Shown: positions 1 through 8,033 of the stretch, piece after piece
How the letters are laid out: each line of letters opens with the position of its first letter
Position numbering within the stretch: the first letter of the stretch is position 1
Origin: Aeromicrobium wangtongii
GTDB lineage: Bacteria > Actinomycetota > Actinomycetes > Propionibacteriales > Nocardioidaceae
DNA: 64,000 nt
Direction: 5' to 3'
NCBI RefSeq assembly: GCF_024584515.1
Contig: NZ_CP102173.1
Span: 2,790,001 to 2,854,000, forward strand
Notes under the pieces: model-generated
Seen by the model: the letters and a program-made list of their open reading frames with translations, nothing else
Database searches by the model: none
What the model was told of the DNA's origin: nothing
Translations under genes and position numbers: made by a program

Positions 1-191
1 AGGAGCTTCACCGTGCCGCCGAAGGACTTGACCAGACCCGAGACCGACTGGAGCGTGGTCGTCTTGCCGGCCCCGTTGGGCCCGAGCAAGGCCACGACCT
101 CGCCGGCGCCGACCTCGATCGCGATGTCGCGCACGACGACCGACCGCTTGTAGCCGGCCGAGAACTGCTGGACGCTCAGTACCGAGCTCAT
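1..191 (-). CDS. livF: Branched-chain-type ABC transporter ATP-binding protein LivF (5' part only)
   Basis: Only the first 63 codons are present; the gene runs off the left edge. The reading frame starts with ATG at 191-189, and this ATG overlaps the stop codon of the upstream livG by ATGA, so translation is probably coupled. The N-terminus shows a typical ABC ATPase beginning, with a Walker A motif GPNGAGKT followed by the TTLQSVSGL segment typical of LivF proteins. It would hydrolyse ATP at the inner face of the membrane together with LivG to drive the fused LivHM permease encoded just upstream. Substrate unknown; the neighbouring aromatic-type oxygenases suggest an organic acid rather than an amino acid. 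Confidence 0.9.
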   Translation of the reverse strand, partial: MSSVLSVQQFSAGYKRSVVVRDIAIEVGAGEVVALLGPNGAGKTTTLQSVSGLVKSFGGTVKL

Positions 192-955
192 GACTGATCC
201 CCTTCTCCTGCGGGTTCTTGCCCGAGGTAGGCCGCGATGACCCGTGGATCGGACCGGATGACGCTCGGCTCCCCCGAGGCGATCACCTGGCCGAACTCGA
301 GCACGACCACGTGATCGCACGTGCCGAACACGAACGAGATGTCGTGGTCGATCAGCAGCATGGGCGTGCCTTGGTCGCCCAGCCTGCGCAGCTGCTTGCC
401 GAGGTGCGCGCTCTCCGCGGTGTCAAGACCCGCGGCCGGCTCGTCCAGGCACAGGACCTTGGGTCGCGCCGCGAACGAACGAGCGATCCCGACCAGCTTG
501 CGCTGCCCCTCGGACAGCTCGGGCGGGAAGGCCTCGGCCAGCTCGGAGATGCCGACGTCCTCGAGGGTGTCACGAACACTCGACACATCCCCTGAGTGGC
601 GACCGACCAGGTCGCGGACGGTGGACCGCAGGCTCAGCCGCCGTGAGGCGACAGTGAGGTTCTCCTCGACGGTCAGGTCGTCGAAGAGCTCGACCCCCTG
701 CCAGGTGCGACTCAGACCCGCGCGGACCCGCGCGTGCGGCCGCTGATGGCTGATCTCCCGGCCCCCGATCTGGACCGATCCGGTCGACGGCACGAACCCG
801 GTGATGGCGTCCACGAAAGTGGTCTTGCCGGCACCATTGGGTCCGATCAGTCCGACGATCTGGCCGGGTCGAACCTCCAGATCGACGCCGCGCAGGGCGC
901 GGACGCCACCGAATCGAACCTCCACCCCGCGGGCAGCAAGCACCGTGGCGCTCAT
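188..955 (-). CDS. livG: Branched-chain-type ABC transporter ATP-binding protein LivG
   Basis: 255 aa ABC ATPase. Walker A GPNGAGKT is at residues 38-45, the signature LSEGQRK and the Walker B stretch LCLDEPAAGLD follow, and the histidine switch lies in LLIDHD. The open frame continues 61 codons upstream into the permease gene, but the start at 955 (MSATVLAARG) fits the family and gives a TGATG one-base overlap with the permease stop, so I chose it. It pairs with LivF as the two nucleotide-binding subunits of a high-affinity LIV/HAAT-type importer. Neighbouring catabolic genes suggest uptake of an aromatic or related carboxylate; this is inference. Confidence 0.92.
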   Translation of the reverse strand: MSATVLAARGVEVRFGGVRALRGVDLEVRPGQIVGLIGPNGAGKTTFVDAITGFVPSTGSVQIGGREISHQRPHARVRAGLSRTWQGVELFDDLTVEENLTVASRRLSLRSTVRDLVGRHSGDVSSVRDTLEDVGISELAEAFPPELSEGQRKLVGIARSFAARPKVLCLDEPAAGLDTAESAHLGKQLRRLGDQGTPMLLIDHDISFVFGTCDHVVVLEFGQVIASGEPSVIRSDPRVIAAYLGQEPAGEGDQS

Positions 956-2943
956 CAGCGCACGCTCCCTTCGAGCTGTGGTGCGGGCGCCGTCGCCCGG
1001 GGCCTTTGTGCCTTGTTCTGCTTCTTGACCGAGCTCGCGACGAGCAGGCCGTCGGGGAAGAACCGCAGCTGGATCAGCAGTCCGCCGCCGATGAGGAGCT
1101 GGACGTACAAGGACACCCGGTCCTCGGGCAGGACCCACTTCTGCAGGATCAACGGGATGACCGAACCGATGGCTCCGAATCCGGCCAGCACGGCTCCCTG
1201 CGCCAGGGTGACGCCCAGGACGTACACGCTGGCCACCAGGGTCAGGGCCACCGTGATCGAGTAGCTGTTCGCCGAGACCGTGCCGAACTGGTAGGCGTAC
1301 ATGACGCCGGCGATGCCGGCCAGGGCCGAGGTGATCCCGAAGGCGACGATCTTGACCGAGCGCACGTTGACGCCCGACGCGGCGGCCGCCCGCTCATTGG
1401 AGCGGATCGCCAGCATCTGGCGACCCAGGTCGCTGCTTCGCAGGTGGGCGACAAGGATGTACATGAGCGTCGCGACGACCAGTGCCACGAATCCGAAGAC
1501 CGGGCTGGGCAGCGAACCGTCCAGACCGCGCAGGCCGGCGTCAGGACCGAAGTTGAGGCCGAACAGGCTGGGCGAGTCGACCCGCGCACCCGTCTGACCG
1601 CCGCCCCACTGGGAGTTGGCGAAGACGAAGTTCTCGATCGCCACGGCAGCCGCGAGTGTCACGACCACCAGCGTCACCCCGCGTACGCGAAGCGCCGCCG
1701 CGCCGATCGCGATGCCCAGTGCGGTGGCCAGGACGATCGCGATGATCGGGGCCAGCGGGAACCCCAGCCCGAACTCGGTACCCAGCCGCGACACTGCGAA
1801 CGCCGCGAAGCCTGCCAGGGCGAGCTGGACGACGGACAGCTGACCGACGTAGCCCATGATGACCACGAACGACAAGCACAGGACCGTGGCCACCAGACCC
1901 ACCGTCACCGCTTGACGGAACTCCGATGGCAGCACGACCAGGGCCACGGCACCGGCGACGAACACCGGTGCGACCTTGCGCATCAACCGTTCCTGGCGCG
2001 GCACGGGCGGCAGGGACCGACCCGCGATCTCCCCTCTTTGCGGCAGGGTCGAGCCACGCCACCAGAGGGCGATGACGATCAGCAGGAACTCCGCGAGCTG
2101 CTGGAGGCCTGGCAGCGCCAGCCCGTCCTGGGACGGGAACCACGGCTGGGTCGAGGCGTACGACAGCAACGACTCGGCGATGCCGATGAGCAGCCCCGCC
2201 GCGCAGGCGATCCCCAGCGAGGTGAAGCCGGCGAACAGTGCCGCGGCCAGGGCCGGGATGATCAGCAGCGGCAGCGTCGAGGCACTGATCCCCACGATGG
2301 ATGCAGCCAGGATGCCCACGAAACCCGCGGTCACGTACGCCAGGACCGAGTTGGCCATCGAGATCGATGCCGGCGAGAGACCCGCGAGCACCGCCGATCG
2401 CTCGTTCTCGGACGCGGCGCGTGTCGCGACGCCGAAACGCGTGAAGCGGTAGAGCGCCGTCAGCGCGAGCGCGATGGCCACCACGACGCCCGCCAGGATG
2501 AACTGGGCGACGGGCACCGTCGCGCCGGCCACCGTCACGACCGACTCGGTCAGCACGGGCGGGCTGTTGAGCGGCGACGTGCCGAAGACCAGCTGCACGA
2601 CCGACTGCAGCAGCAGCAGCACGCCGATCGACGCCACCAGCTTGGCCAGTGGCGAAGCCGATCGCAGCGGCTTGACCGCGGCGGTCTCGACGAGCACCGC
2701 GAGCACGGCCATCAGCACCAGGGTCAGGACCAGCGCCGCCGGGGTCGTCAGCGCGGGGAAGAAGAATCCCGTGCGAAGGGCCCAGAAGAGGTACCCGGCC
2801 ACCATGACGACCGCTCCCGCGGCGATGTTGATCGTTCCGCTGCCACGCCAGCTCAGCACCACGCCGATCGCGATGCTCGCGATCAGCGCGCCGGATCCCA
2901 GACCCAGAAGAGCGAACAGAAGCAGAGTCTGCATCTGCGTCAC
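955..2943 (-). CDS. Fused LivH-LivM branched-chain-type ABC transporter permease
   Basis: 662 aa, about the sum of LivH (about 300 aa) and LivM (about 330 aa). The first half (residues 1 to about 305) is a LivH-type permease with many hydrophobic segments. After a charged linker around residues 300-325 (LPQRGEIAGR, PRQERLMRK) the second half is LivM-like, with transmembrane segments to about 630 and a basic tail (KKQNKAQRPR). Both halves would form the heterodimeric channel of the importer as one polypeptide. The stop overlaps the livG start by one base. It is 31 bp downstream of the flavin-dependent monooxygenase stop at 2975 and is probably co-transcribed with it. Confidence 0.92.
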   Translation of the reverse strand: MTQMQTLLLFALLGLGSGALIASIAIGVVLSWRGSGTINIAAGAVVMVAGYLFWALRTGFFFPALTTPAALVLTLVLMAVLAVLVETAAVKPLRSASPLAKLVASIGVLLLLQSVVQLVFGTSPLNSPPVLTESVVTVAGATVPVAQFILAGVVVAIALALTALYRFTRFGVATRAASENERSAVLAGLSPASISMANSVLAYVTAGFVGILAASIVGISASTLPLLIIPALAAALFAGFTSLGIACAAGLLIGIAESLLSYASTQPWFPSQDGLALPGLQQLAEFLLIVIALWWRGSTLPQRGEIAGRSLPPVPRQERLMRKVAPVFVAGAVALVVLPSEFRQAVTVGLVATVLCLSFVVIMGYVGQLSVVQLALAGFAAFAVSRLGTEFGLGFPLAPIIAIVLATALGIAIGAAALRVRGVTLVVVTLAAAVAIENFVFANSQWGGGQTGARVDSPSLFGLNFGPDAGLRGLDGSLPSPVFGFVALVVATLMYILVAHLRSSDLGRQMLAIRSNERAAAASGVNVRSVKIVAFGITSALAGIAGVMYAYQFGTVSANSYSITVALTLVASVYVLGVTLAQGAVLAGFGAIGSVIPLILQKWVLPEDRVSLYVQLLIGGGLLIQLRFFPDGLLVASSVKKQNKAQRPRATAPAPQLEGSVR

Positions 2944-2974
2944 ACCTCCCGGGTGGGGCTCGCGACGGCCGGCA

Positions 2975-4216
2975 TCACGCGCGGATGTCCAGCTGCAGGT
3001 CGAAGTGCTGCTGTGCGACGACCGTCGCGTAGGCCTCGTACTGCAGGCCGATGTTGGTGCGCGCGGTCGAGATGTCGCGGTAGTACCGCTGCATCTTGGA
3101 GCCGTTGCTGCCGCCCTCGCTGGTTCCGGAGGTCCGGAACAGCAGCTCGACGGCTTCCCAGATCAGGTTCACGGCGTGGTGCGTGCTGGAGTTGATGCTC
3201 TGCAGCTCCTCGGCGTCGAAGCCTGCGCCGGTCACGGCCTTCTCGCTCAGCTCGGCGAAGTACTCGCTCATCTGCAGCAGGACGTCCTCGGCGGCGTGGA
3301 TCTTGCCGGAGGCCAGGCCCCAGTAGCGCTGGAAGTCCTTGTTGTGGAAGCGCGGCACCGGGTTGGGGCCCAGCGTCTTCTTCTCGCGCAGGATCCGCTC
3401 GTACTCGTCAAGCGCTGCGTAGCCACATCCCACGAGGACCGAGGTGATCTCCAGCTGCAGGAAGCCGGTCGAGTGCCCGGCGTACATCGCGTTCTTGTGC
3501 ACCTCGTACCCGGGGGTATCCAGACCGCCCTCGAGCTGGAGCACGTTGCCGCGCACGACGAACTCGTCCGGCACGCGGGCACCCTCGACGATGATGCTGT
3601 TCGAGCCGCTGCCTCGCATGCCGAAGGCGCGGTGGCGCCAGTCGTCCTGCAGGATCCAACCATTCCGCGGGACGAGGGCCAGGCCCTGCCCGGTCATCTC
3701 GTCGCCCTCCATGATGCGGACGCCGACGATGGCGTGGGTGGCGTACGGCGAGCCGGAGCAGTAGTCCCACTTGCCCTCGATCGCCCAGCCGCCGTCGTCC
3801 TGGCGGGTCGCGGTGCCCATCGGGATGCCGCGCATGGGCGCGATGAACTCGCCGTTCTCGCCGATCGCCTGGCTCTGCGCCTTCTCGCCCCACAGGCTGC
3901 CGATCTGCAGGCCGTGACCGGCGCCGAGGCTCAGGCACCAGCCGGTGCCCGGGCATCCGCGGGCGATCTCGACGACCATCTTGACGAAGGTCTTGACGTC
4001 GAACTCGAGTCCACCGAAGCGGCTCGGCACCAACGTGCGGTACAGGCCGGCCTCGCGGAACAGCTCATGTGTCTCGGGTGAGTAGGTGCCGCGGTCGTCG
4101 GTGGCGTCCTGCTCGCTGCGCAGGTGGTCGCGGAAGGATCGCGCCCGCTCGATGAGGTCTTCGGGGCTCAGACCTGGATCGGACTGTTCGGACTGGGCGT
4201 TAGCGATCGCGGTCAC
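2975..4216 (-). CDS. Acyl-CoA-dehydrogenase-fold flavin-dependent monooxygenase (HsaA/HpaB-like oxygenase component)
   Basis: 413 aa. It has the acyl-CoA dehydrogenase fold of two-component (class D) flavin monooxygenases such as HsaA: an N-terminal helical domain (LFREAGLYRTLVPSRFGG), a central beta domain (WAIEGKWDYCSG, FGMRGSGSNSI) and a C-terminal helical bundle ending RTNIGLQYEAYA. The catalytic glutamate context of true acyl-CoA dehydrogenases is not seen, and the GKWDYCSGS segment is typical of the oxygenase group. Such enzymes take reduced flavin from a separate reductase; a candidate is encoded at 10821-11339. A strong hairpin separates it from the binding-protein gene upstream. Substrate unknown, probably a phenolic compound or a cyclic ketone. 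Confidence 0.82.
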   Translation of the reverse strand: MTAIANAQSEQSDPGLSPEDLIERARSFRDHLRSEQDATDDRGTYSPETHELFREAGLYRTLVPSRFGGLEFDVKTFVKMVVEIARGCPGTGWCLSLGAGHGLQIGSLWGEKAQSQAIGENGEFIAPMRGIPMGTATRQDDGGWAIEGKWDYCSGSPYATHAIVGVRIMEGDEMTGQGLALVPRNGWILQDDWRHRAFGMRGSGSNSIIVEGARVPDEFVVRGNVLQLEGGLDTPGYEVHKNAMYAGHSTGFLQLEITSVLVGCGYAALDEYERILREKKTLGPNPVPRFHNKDFQRYWGLASGKIHAAEDVLLQMSEYFAELSEKAVTGAGFDAEELQSINSSTHHAVNLIWEAVELLFRTSGTSEGGSNGSKMQRYYRDISTARTNIGLQYEAYATVVAQQHFDLQLDIRA

Positions 4217-4249
4217 GATGGCCTGCTTTCTCGGAGATGGAAGTGGTGT

Positions 4250-4294
4250 GTCGAAAAGGAAGGGCCCGGTCGGCCGGCGGACCGGCCGACCGGG
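4250..4294 (-). terminator. Intrinsic terminator after the binding-protein gene
   Basis: A perfect 13-bp stem (4265-4277 with 4282-4294, loop CGGA) is followed on the minus strand by TTCCTTTTCG. It sits between the stop of the substrate-binding lipoprotein gene and the start of the downstream monooxygenase, so it should reduce read-through and keep the binding protein in molar excess over the permease, as is common for ABC importers. Confidence 0.8.
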
Positions 4295-4300
4295 ATGGAA

Positions 4301-5644
4301 CTACTTCGCCGACGGGTCGAGCCAGTCGGTGAGCGCCTTGTACGCGCCGTTGCCGGAGTACTCGAACACTCGGGTCTGCGCGCCGCAGAGACCCGGCGCG
4401 GTCGAGTCGCTGCCGCACGAGAGGGTCTGGCTGCCCAGCAGCAGAGGACCTGCGAAGGACTTGGCCTGCTCGGCGATCGTCACCTCGGTGGCGTCGGCGC
4501 CACCTGCAGCATTGGCCAGACGAGCAGCGGTGAACACCAGGCCCCACGCGAGGGCCGCGTCAGGAGTTGACTGCGACTGCGGCGACAGTCCTGTCTTGGA
4601 GGACGCCTCCACGTACGTCTGGACGTCGGGCTGCGACTTGTCGGCGACATTGGTCTGGGTGGAGATCTGCTGCCACTTCGGCGCCTCGCCGCCGAGGCCC
4701 TGAGCCACCGGCGCCGAGAAGCAGAAGGCTCCGGCCGACACGACGGGGGCCTTGACCTTCAGGGTGTCCAGGGCCTTGGCCGCGGCGACGCACGCCGGCG
4801 GCGACGAGACGAGCGGAATGATCGCGTCGGCGTCCGCAGCGCCGGAGGCGACCGCCGCCGACGTCAGGTTGGTGGTCGACGGGTCGAAGCCGACCGCCTT
4901 GACATCGATGTCGAGGGCGCCGAGAGCCCGCTCGAGGACCTTCACGCCATCGGCGCTCTGTGCGTCCTGGGGATAGATCACCGAGACCTTCTTGGCCTTC
5001 ACGACGGTCCCGAGGTAGGTCGCCAGACCGCGGAAGATCGAGCCCGGGTTGCCGTTGAAGATGAACACGTTGTCGGCCTGGGCGTCGGTCGAGCTGATCG
5101 AGTTGGCCATCAGGACCGGCTTCTGTCCCTTGTTGACTGCCAGGAACGACTGGTTGCCGGTGATCGTGGAGCCGAACAACACGGTCTTGACGGCCTTGTT
5201 GTTGACCAGCTTCAGCCCGCAGGCGTTGCCGTCCTGCTCGTTCTCGACGACGAAGCACGTCTCGAGCTTCACGGGGTGCCCGCCGATGCCGCCGAGATTC
5301 TTGTTGATGTACTTGACGGCCGCTTCGGCCCCGTCGGTGGCGCTCGGGAACCCGAGGGCGCCGCCCTGCTGGTTGACCCAGCCCAGTGTCACCGGCTCCA
5401 GGCTGTCGTCGGCTGCGCCGGCCGAGCCTCCGGTGTACTTGACCAGATCGGTGACGGCGGCCGGGTTGTCGGCCACGGCGGTGGGTGTGTCCCCGCCCGC
5501 CGAGCCGTCGGCCGCGTTGCCGCCGTCGGACTCCGCGGCACACGCCGCGGTCACGAGCGTCAGCGCGATGAACCCCGCGGCCATGCGCGCGGTCCTGGTA
5601 CGGACGGTCTTGGTGACCGTGCGACCCACAAGAGAGTTTGCCAT
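4301..5644 (-). CDS. Branched-chain-type ABC transporter substrate-binding lipoprotein
   Basis: 447 aa from the ATG at 5644, chosen because GAAGGAAG lies 8 bases upstream and because it gives a clean lipoprotein signal: a basic N-region, a hydrophobic segment (MAAGFIALTL) and a lipobox ending at Cys35 (VTAAC). The open frame extends 21 codons further upstream without support. The mature part is a periplasmic-binding-protein type 1 fold of the LivK/HAAT group (TLGWVNQQGG near the N-terminus; VLFGSTITGN, SVIYPQDAQS). It captures the substrate outside the membrane and delivers it to LivHM-LivGF. It has its own candidate promoter and operator at 5717-5772 and a terminator behind it. Confidence 0.92.
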   Translation of the reverse strand: MANSLVGRTVTKTVRTRTARMAAGFIALTLVTAACAAESDGGNAADGSAGGDTPTAVADNPAAVTDLVKYTGGSAGAADDSLEPVTLGWVNQQGGALGFPSATDGAEAAVKYINKNLGGIGGHPVKLETCFVVENEQDGNACGLKLVNNKAVKTVLFGSTITGNQSFLAVNKGQKPVLMANSISSTDAQADNVFIFNGNPGSIFRGLATYLGTVVKAKKVSVIYPQDAQSADGVKVLERALGALDIDVKAVGFDPSTTNLTSAAVASGAADADAIIPLVSSPPACVAAAKALDTLKVKAPVVSAGAFCFSAPVAQGLGGEAPKWQQISTQTNVADKSQPDVQTYVEASSKTGLSPQSQSTPDAALAWGLVFTAARLANAAGGADATEVTIAEQAKSFAGPLLLGSQTLSCGSDSTAPGLCGAQTRVFEYSGNGAYKALTDWLDPSAK

Positions 5645-5716
5645 TTCCAGTACTTCCTTCGAGAGCATCCGGCGGAGATGCGCACGCGCTTCCCGAGCGG
5701 CTCGCACGACAACTGT

Positions 5717-5772
5717 GGAATATGTTTCCGAGGTACGGAATGGATCGTAGCCATGTGGGCCCGGTCACACAA
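5717..5772 (-). promoter_or_regulatory. Candidate promoter and operator for the substrate-binding-protein gene
   Basis: On the minus strand TTGTGT (5772-5767) and TACGAT (5749-5744) are 17 bp apart, resembling a housekeeping -35/-10 pair. Just downstream, over the expected start of transcription, lies the near-palindrome GGAATATGTTTCC (plus strand 5717-5729), which recurs with small changes at 9695-9707 and 11363-11375. An extra CGGAA half-site at 5736-5740 continues a roughly 10-bp spacing. The location fits repression by a ligand-responsive regulator. Confidence 0.5.
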
Positions 5773-5819
5773 CCTATTTGGCGATCTGTTTTTCCGGCCG
5801 TTGCCGCGGCGGGGGAAAG

Positions 5820-6743
5820 TCAGAAAAGCGGGGCCGTCAGCGCGCGCGCCGACCCGGCAGGAGCCAGCGCGACGTCGAACCGGACGCTGGCCCACTCACC
5901 GTCCAGGGCGCGGCCGTCGGGGGCCGGCGTCCCGCTCGGGTGGTGCGCGAAGCGCTGGACCAGCCCGTCGCGAACCCCGAACACGCAGTCGTCCTCGAGC
6001 AGCGGGTGGCCCGCGACGAAGACATGGGTCACCACGGTACGAAGGTGCTGCGCACTGACGCGCAGCCTCAGGTGAGGGGCGCGATGCCCAGCGCGCCCCA
6101 GCGCGTGGAGCAACGTGCCGACCGGGCCGTCCTGTGGCACCTCGATCGGCGAGGGGACCGATCCCCAGAAGGCGTAACGCCCTGACGAGTCGGTCATGAC
6201 GTGGGCTCGCGGCGCTGCCCGTTCATTTCCGTACTCGGCGCCGGCACGTCGGTAGTCGTCGGTCTCCCAGACCTCGACGCGGGCGCCACGAACGGGGCGC
6301 CCAGCAGCGTCCGTCACGGTCCCCTCGATCCAGCAGGGCACCCCCTCCACGCGAGGGAGGACGTCACCCACGGCGATCTCAGGACTGTCGTCGATGACGT
6401 ACGGCCCGATCACGGTCGGTGGGGTCGAGCCGCCGGGCACCGTGTTGAGCGCCACGACCTGGGCCGACGCCCCCAGGACATCGCACAGCAGCACCAGCTC
6501 TCGGCGCTCGTCGTTGGTGAACTGGCCGACCGAGACGAGGAAGTCGAGCGCCTTCGCCCATTCCGTCTCGGTCGGCCGCACCTCCTGCAAGAAGGCGTGC
6601 AGGTGCTCGGTCAGCGAGCCCATGACGGTCTTCAGCCGCGGATCCTGACAGCGGTCGAACGATCCGACGACACGGGACACCAGGAGGTCTCCCGCATCGT
6701 CTGCTCGGTCACGGGTCGTGCCCGAGGTGGTCACGCCATCCAT
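5820..6743 (-). CDS. Intradiol-dioxygenase-like protein with three of four iron ligands replaced
   Basis: 307 aa, close to catechol/hydroxyquinol 1,2-dioxygenases. The N-terminal helical dimer domain (about 1-110) and the beta-sandwich core are both recognisable: GPYVIDDSP, VPCWIEGTV, GRPVRGARVEVWETDD, VPQDGPVGTLL, TVVTHVFVAGHPLLEDDCVFGV. Iron(III) is normally held by two Tyr and two His. Here the first Tyr position (GFYD in relatives) reads RRAG, the second (YPIP) reads IEVP, and the RPAHxHF pair reads RAPHLRL, so only one His remains. Either it is a non-catalytic or altered-metal paralogue, or nearby Tyr residues substitute. The stop is followed by 175 bp before the binding-protein gene. 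Confidence 0.8.
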   Translation of the reverse strand: MDGVTTSGTTRDRADDAGDLLVSRVVGSFDRCQDPRLKTVMGSLTEHLHAFLQEVRPTETEWAKALDFLVSVGQFTNDERRELVLLCDVLGASAQVVALNTVPGGSTPPTVIGPYVIDDSPEIAVGDVLPRVEGVPCWIEGTVTDAAGRPVRGARVEVWETDDYRRAGAEYGNERAAPRAHVMTDSSGRYAFWGSVPSPIEVPQDGPVGTLLHALGRAGHRAPHLRLRVSAQHLRTVVTHVFVAGHPLLEDDCVFGVRDGLVQRFAHHPSGTPAPDGRALDGEWASVRFDVALAPAGSARALTAPLF

Positions 6744-6745
6744 GG

Positions 6746-7501
6746 TCAGTGCAGGTGCTTGTCGTAGAACTCGAACACCCGGATCCAGCCGTCGACCGCC
6801 TGGGCTTGTTGATAGTGCGGATGATCCGACGCGAAGAAGCCGTGCCCTGCACCGTCGTATCGGTGGAACTCGAACTCCTTGCCGAGCCTCGTGAGCTCAG
6901 CCTCGATCGCGTCGACCTGGGCCGGATCGGGGTTGGTGTCGTCGTTGCCGAAGATGCCCAGCAGCGGGGCTGACATGTCGGGCGCGCGGTGGATGACACC
7001 ACGTGACGGCGCATTGGGCTTGTCGGGGTCGGCCGGCTGCGGCATGATGCTGCCACCCCAGCAGTCGACCGCCGCGTCCAGCGTCGGCACGTCGCACGCA
7101 GCCAGGAATGCCTGGCGGCCGCCTGAGCAGAAGCCGATCACGCCGGTCTTGCCGTTCGAGGTCGGCTGCGACTTCAGGTGGTCGACGGCGCCGGAGATGT
7201 CACCCATGACCTGGTCGTTCGGCATCGCCTTGCCGAGCCCTTCGGCGCGCGCCGCAGCAGCGACGTCCGCCCAGTGGCCGGGACCGCGCCGGTGATACAG
7301 ATTCGGCGCCAGCGCCGCATATCCGCCCTCCGCGAACCGGCGCACGACCTCCCGGCACCAGAAGTCGAGCCCGGGCGCGTGGTGCAGGACGACCACGCTG
7401 CCCATCGGCTCGGTCGTGGTCGGCCGTGCCGAATAGCCTTCGATGATGTCGCCGTTGTGACCGGGAAACCCGATCACCTCGGCGATCATTCCGTCCTTCA
7501 C
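6746..7501 (-). CDS. Dienelactone hydrolase family protein
   Basis: 251 aa alpha/beta hydrolase. The nucleophile motif is GFCSGG, giving the Cys typical of dienelactone hydrolases; the acid lies in FGNDDTNPDP and the His in GAGHGFF. In ortho-cleavage pathways such enzymes hydrolyse dienelactones to maleylacetate, but the family also includes other esterases. I chose the GTG at 7501 because AGAGGA lies 6 bases upstream; an ATG at 7489 is the alternative. The stop is 2 bases before the intradiol-like gene and the start 17 bases after the VOC gene, so the three form one operon. Confidence 0.87.
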   Translation of the reverse strand: MKDGMIAEVIGFPGHNGDIIEGYSARPTTTEPMGSVVVLHHAPGLDFWCREVVRRFAEGGYAALAPNLYHRRGPGHWADVAAAARAEGLGKAMPNDQVMGDISGAVDHLKSQPTSNGKTGVIGFCSGGRQAFLAACDVPTLDAAVDCWGGSIMPQPADPDKPNAPSRGVIHRAPDMSAPLLGIFGNDDTNPDPAQVDAIEAELTRLGKEFEFHRYDGAGHGFFASDHPHYQQAQAVDGWIRVFEFYDKHLH

Positions 7502-7518
7502 CGTTGGTCCTCTATTTC

Positions 7519-7974
7519 CTAGGCCGCGACCATGTCGTCGAGCACCTTCATCAGCTCTGCCTCGGACAGGTGCAGGTCGATGGGCTCGCTGAACGGCTGG
7601 GGCCAGTTGATGCCGGTCGGCCAGTAGACCTCGACGCGGTTGCCCTCGGGATCGCGGAAGTAGCAACCGATGGCGTTGCCGTGGTTGCTGATGTGGTCGA
7701 CCTCGTACTTGCGCTCGACGATCTCGGCGTAGAACTGGCGCAGGTCGGCCAGGTTCTGGACGTGGAACGACAGCTGCTGCGGGTCGGTGTGGCGCTCCTC
7801 GTTCTTGGCGAGGAGGAGCTCGTGGTGCTCCTCCTCCGGACGAGCGCTGAGGAAGACCCGTCGCTCGTCGCGGTCGGTGACCGTCATCCCGAGGAAGTTG
7901 GAGTAGAAGTCGAGCATGATCTCGGTGTCCTTGACGAACAGTCCGACGTGGCCGAGACGGGTGACAGCGGGCAT
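7519..7974 (-). CDS. VOC-superfamily / extradiol-dioxygenase-like protein
   Basis: 151 aa, single VOC module pair. The N-terminus LGHVGLFVKDT carries the usual first metal-ligand His (residue 8) and the C-terminal GNRVEVYWPTG carries the usual Glu. The position of the second ligand (HLAF-type in catechol 2,3-dioxygenases) reads QLSF here, a Gln, while HHELLL and NHGNAIGCYF add other histidines. Members of this subgroup are found in aromatic catabolic clusters and are often annotated as dioxygenases. Ring cleavage is possible but not proven. It is 17 bp upstream of the dienelactone hydrolase. Confidence 0.82.
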   Translation of the reverse strand: MPAVTRLGHVGLFVKDTEIMLDFYSNFLGMTVTDRDERRVFLSARPEEEHHELLLAKNEERHTDPQQLSFHVQNLADLRQFYAEIVERKYEVDHISNHGNAIGCYFRDPEGNRVEVYWPTGINWPQPFSEPIDLHLSEAELMKVLDDMVAA

Positions 7975-8033
7975 GATGATGGAGCCTTTCGTGTGGGTGT
8001 TGCCGTGGTTGAGTGGGTGCGAGCGGGTCCGGG

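Noticed and set aside
1006-3195. A 729-codon plus-strand frame over the permease gene
   Set aside because: Composition (Arg, Asp, Gln, His) is that of a shadow frame opposite membrane-protein codons.
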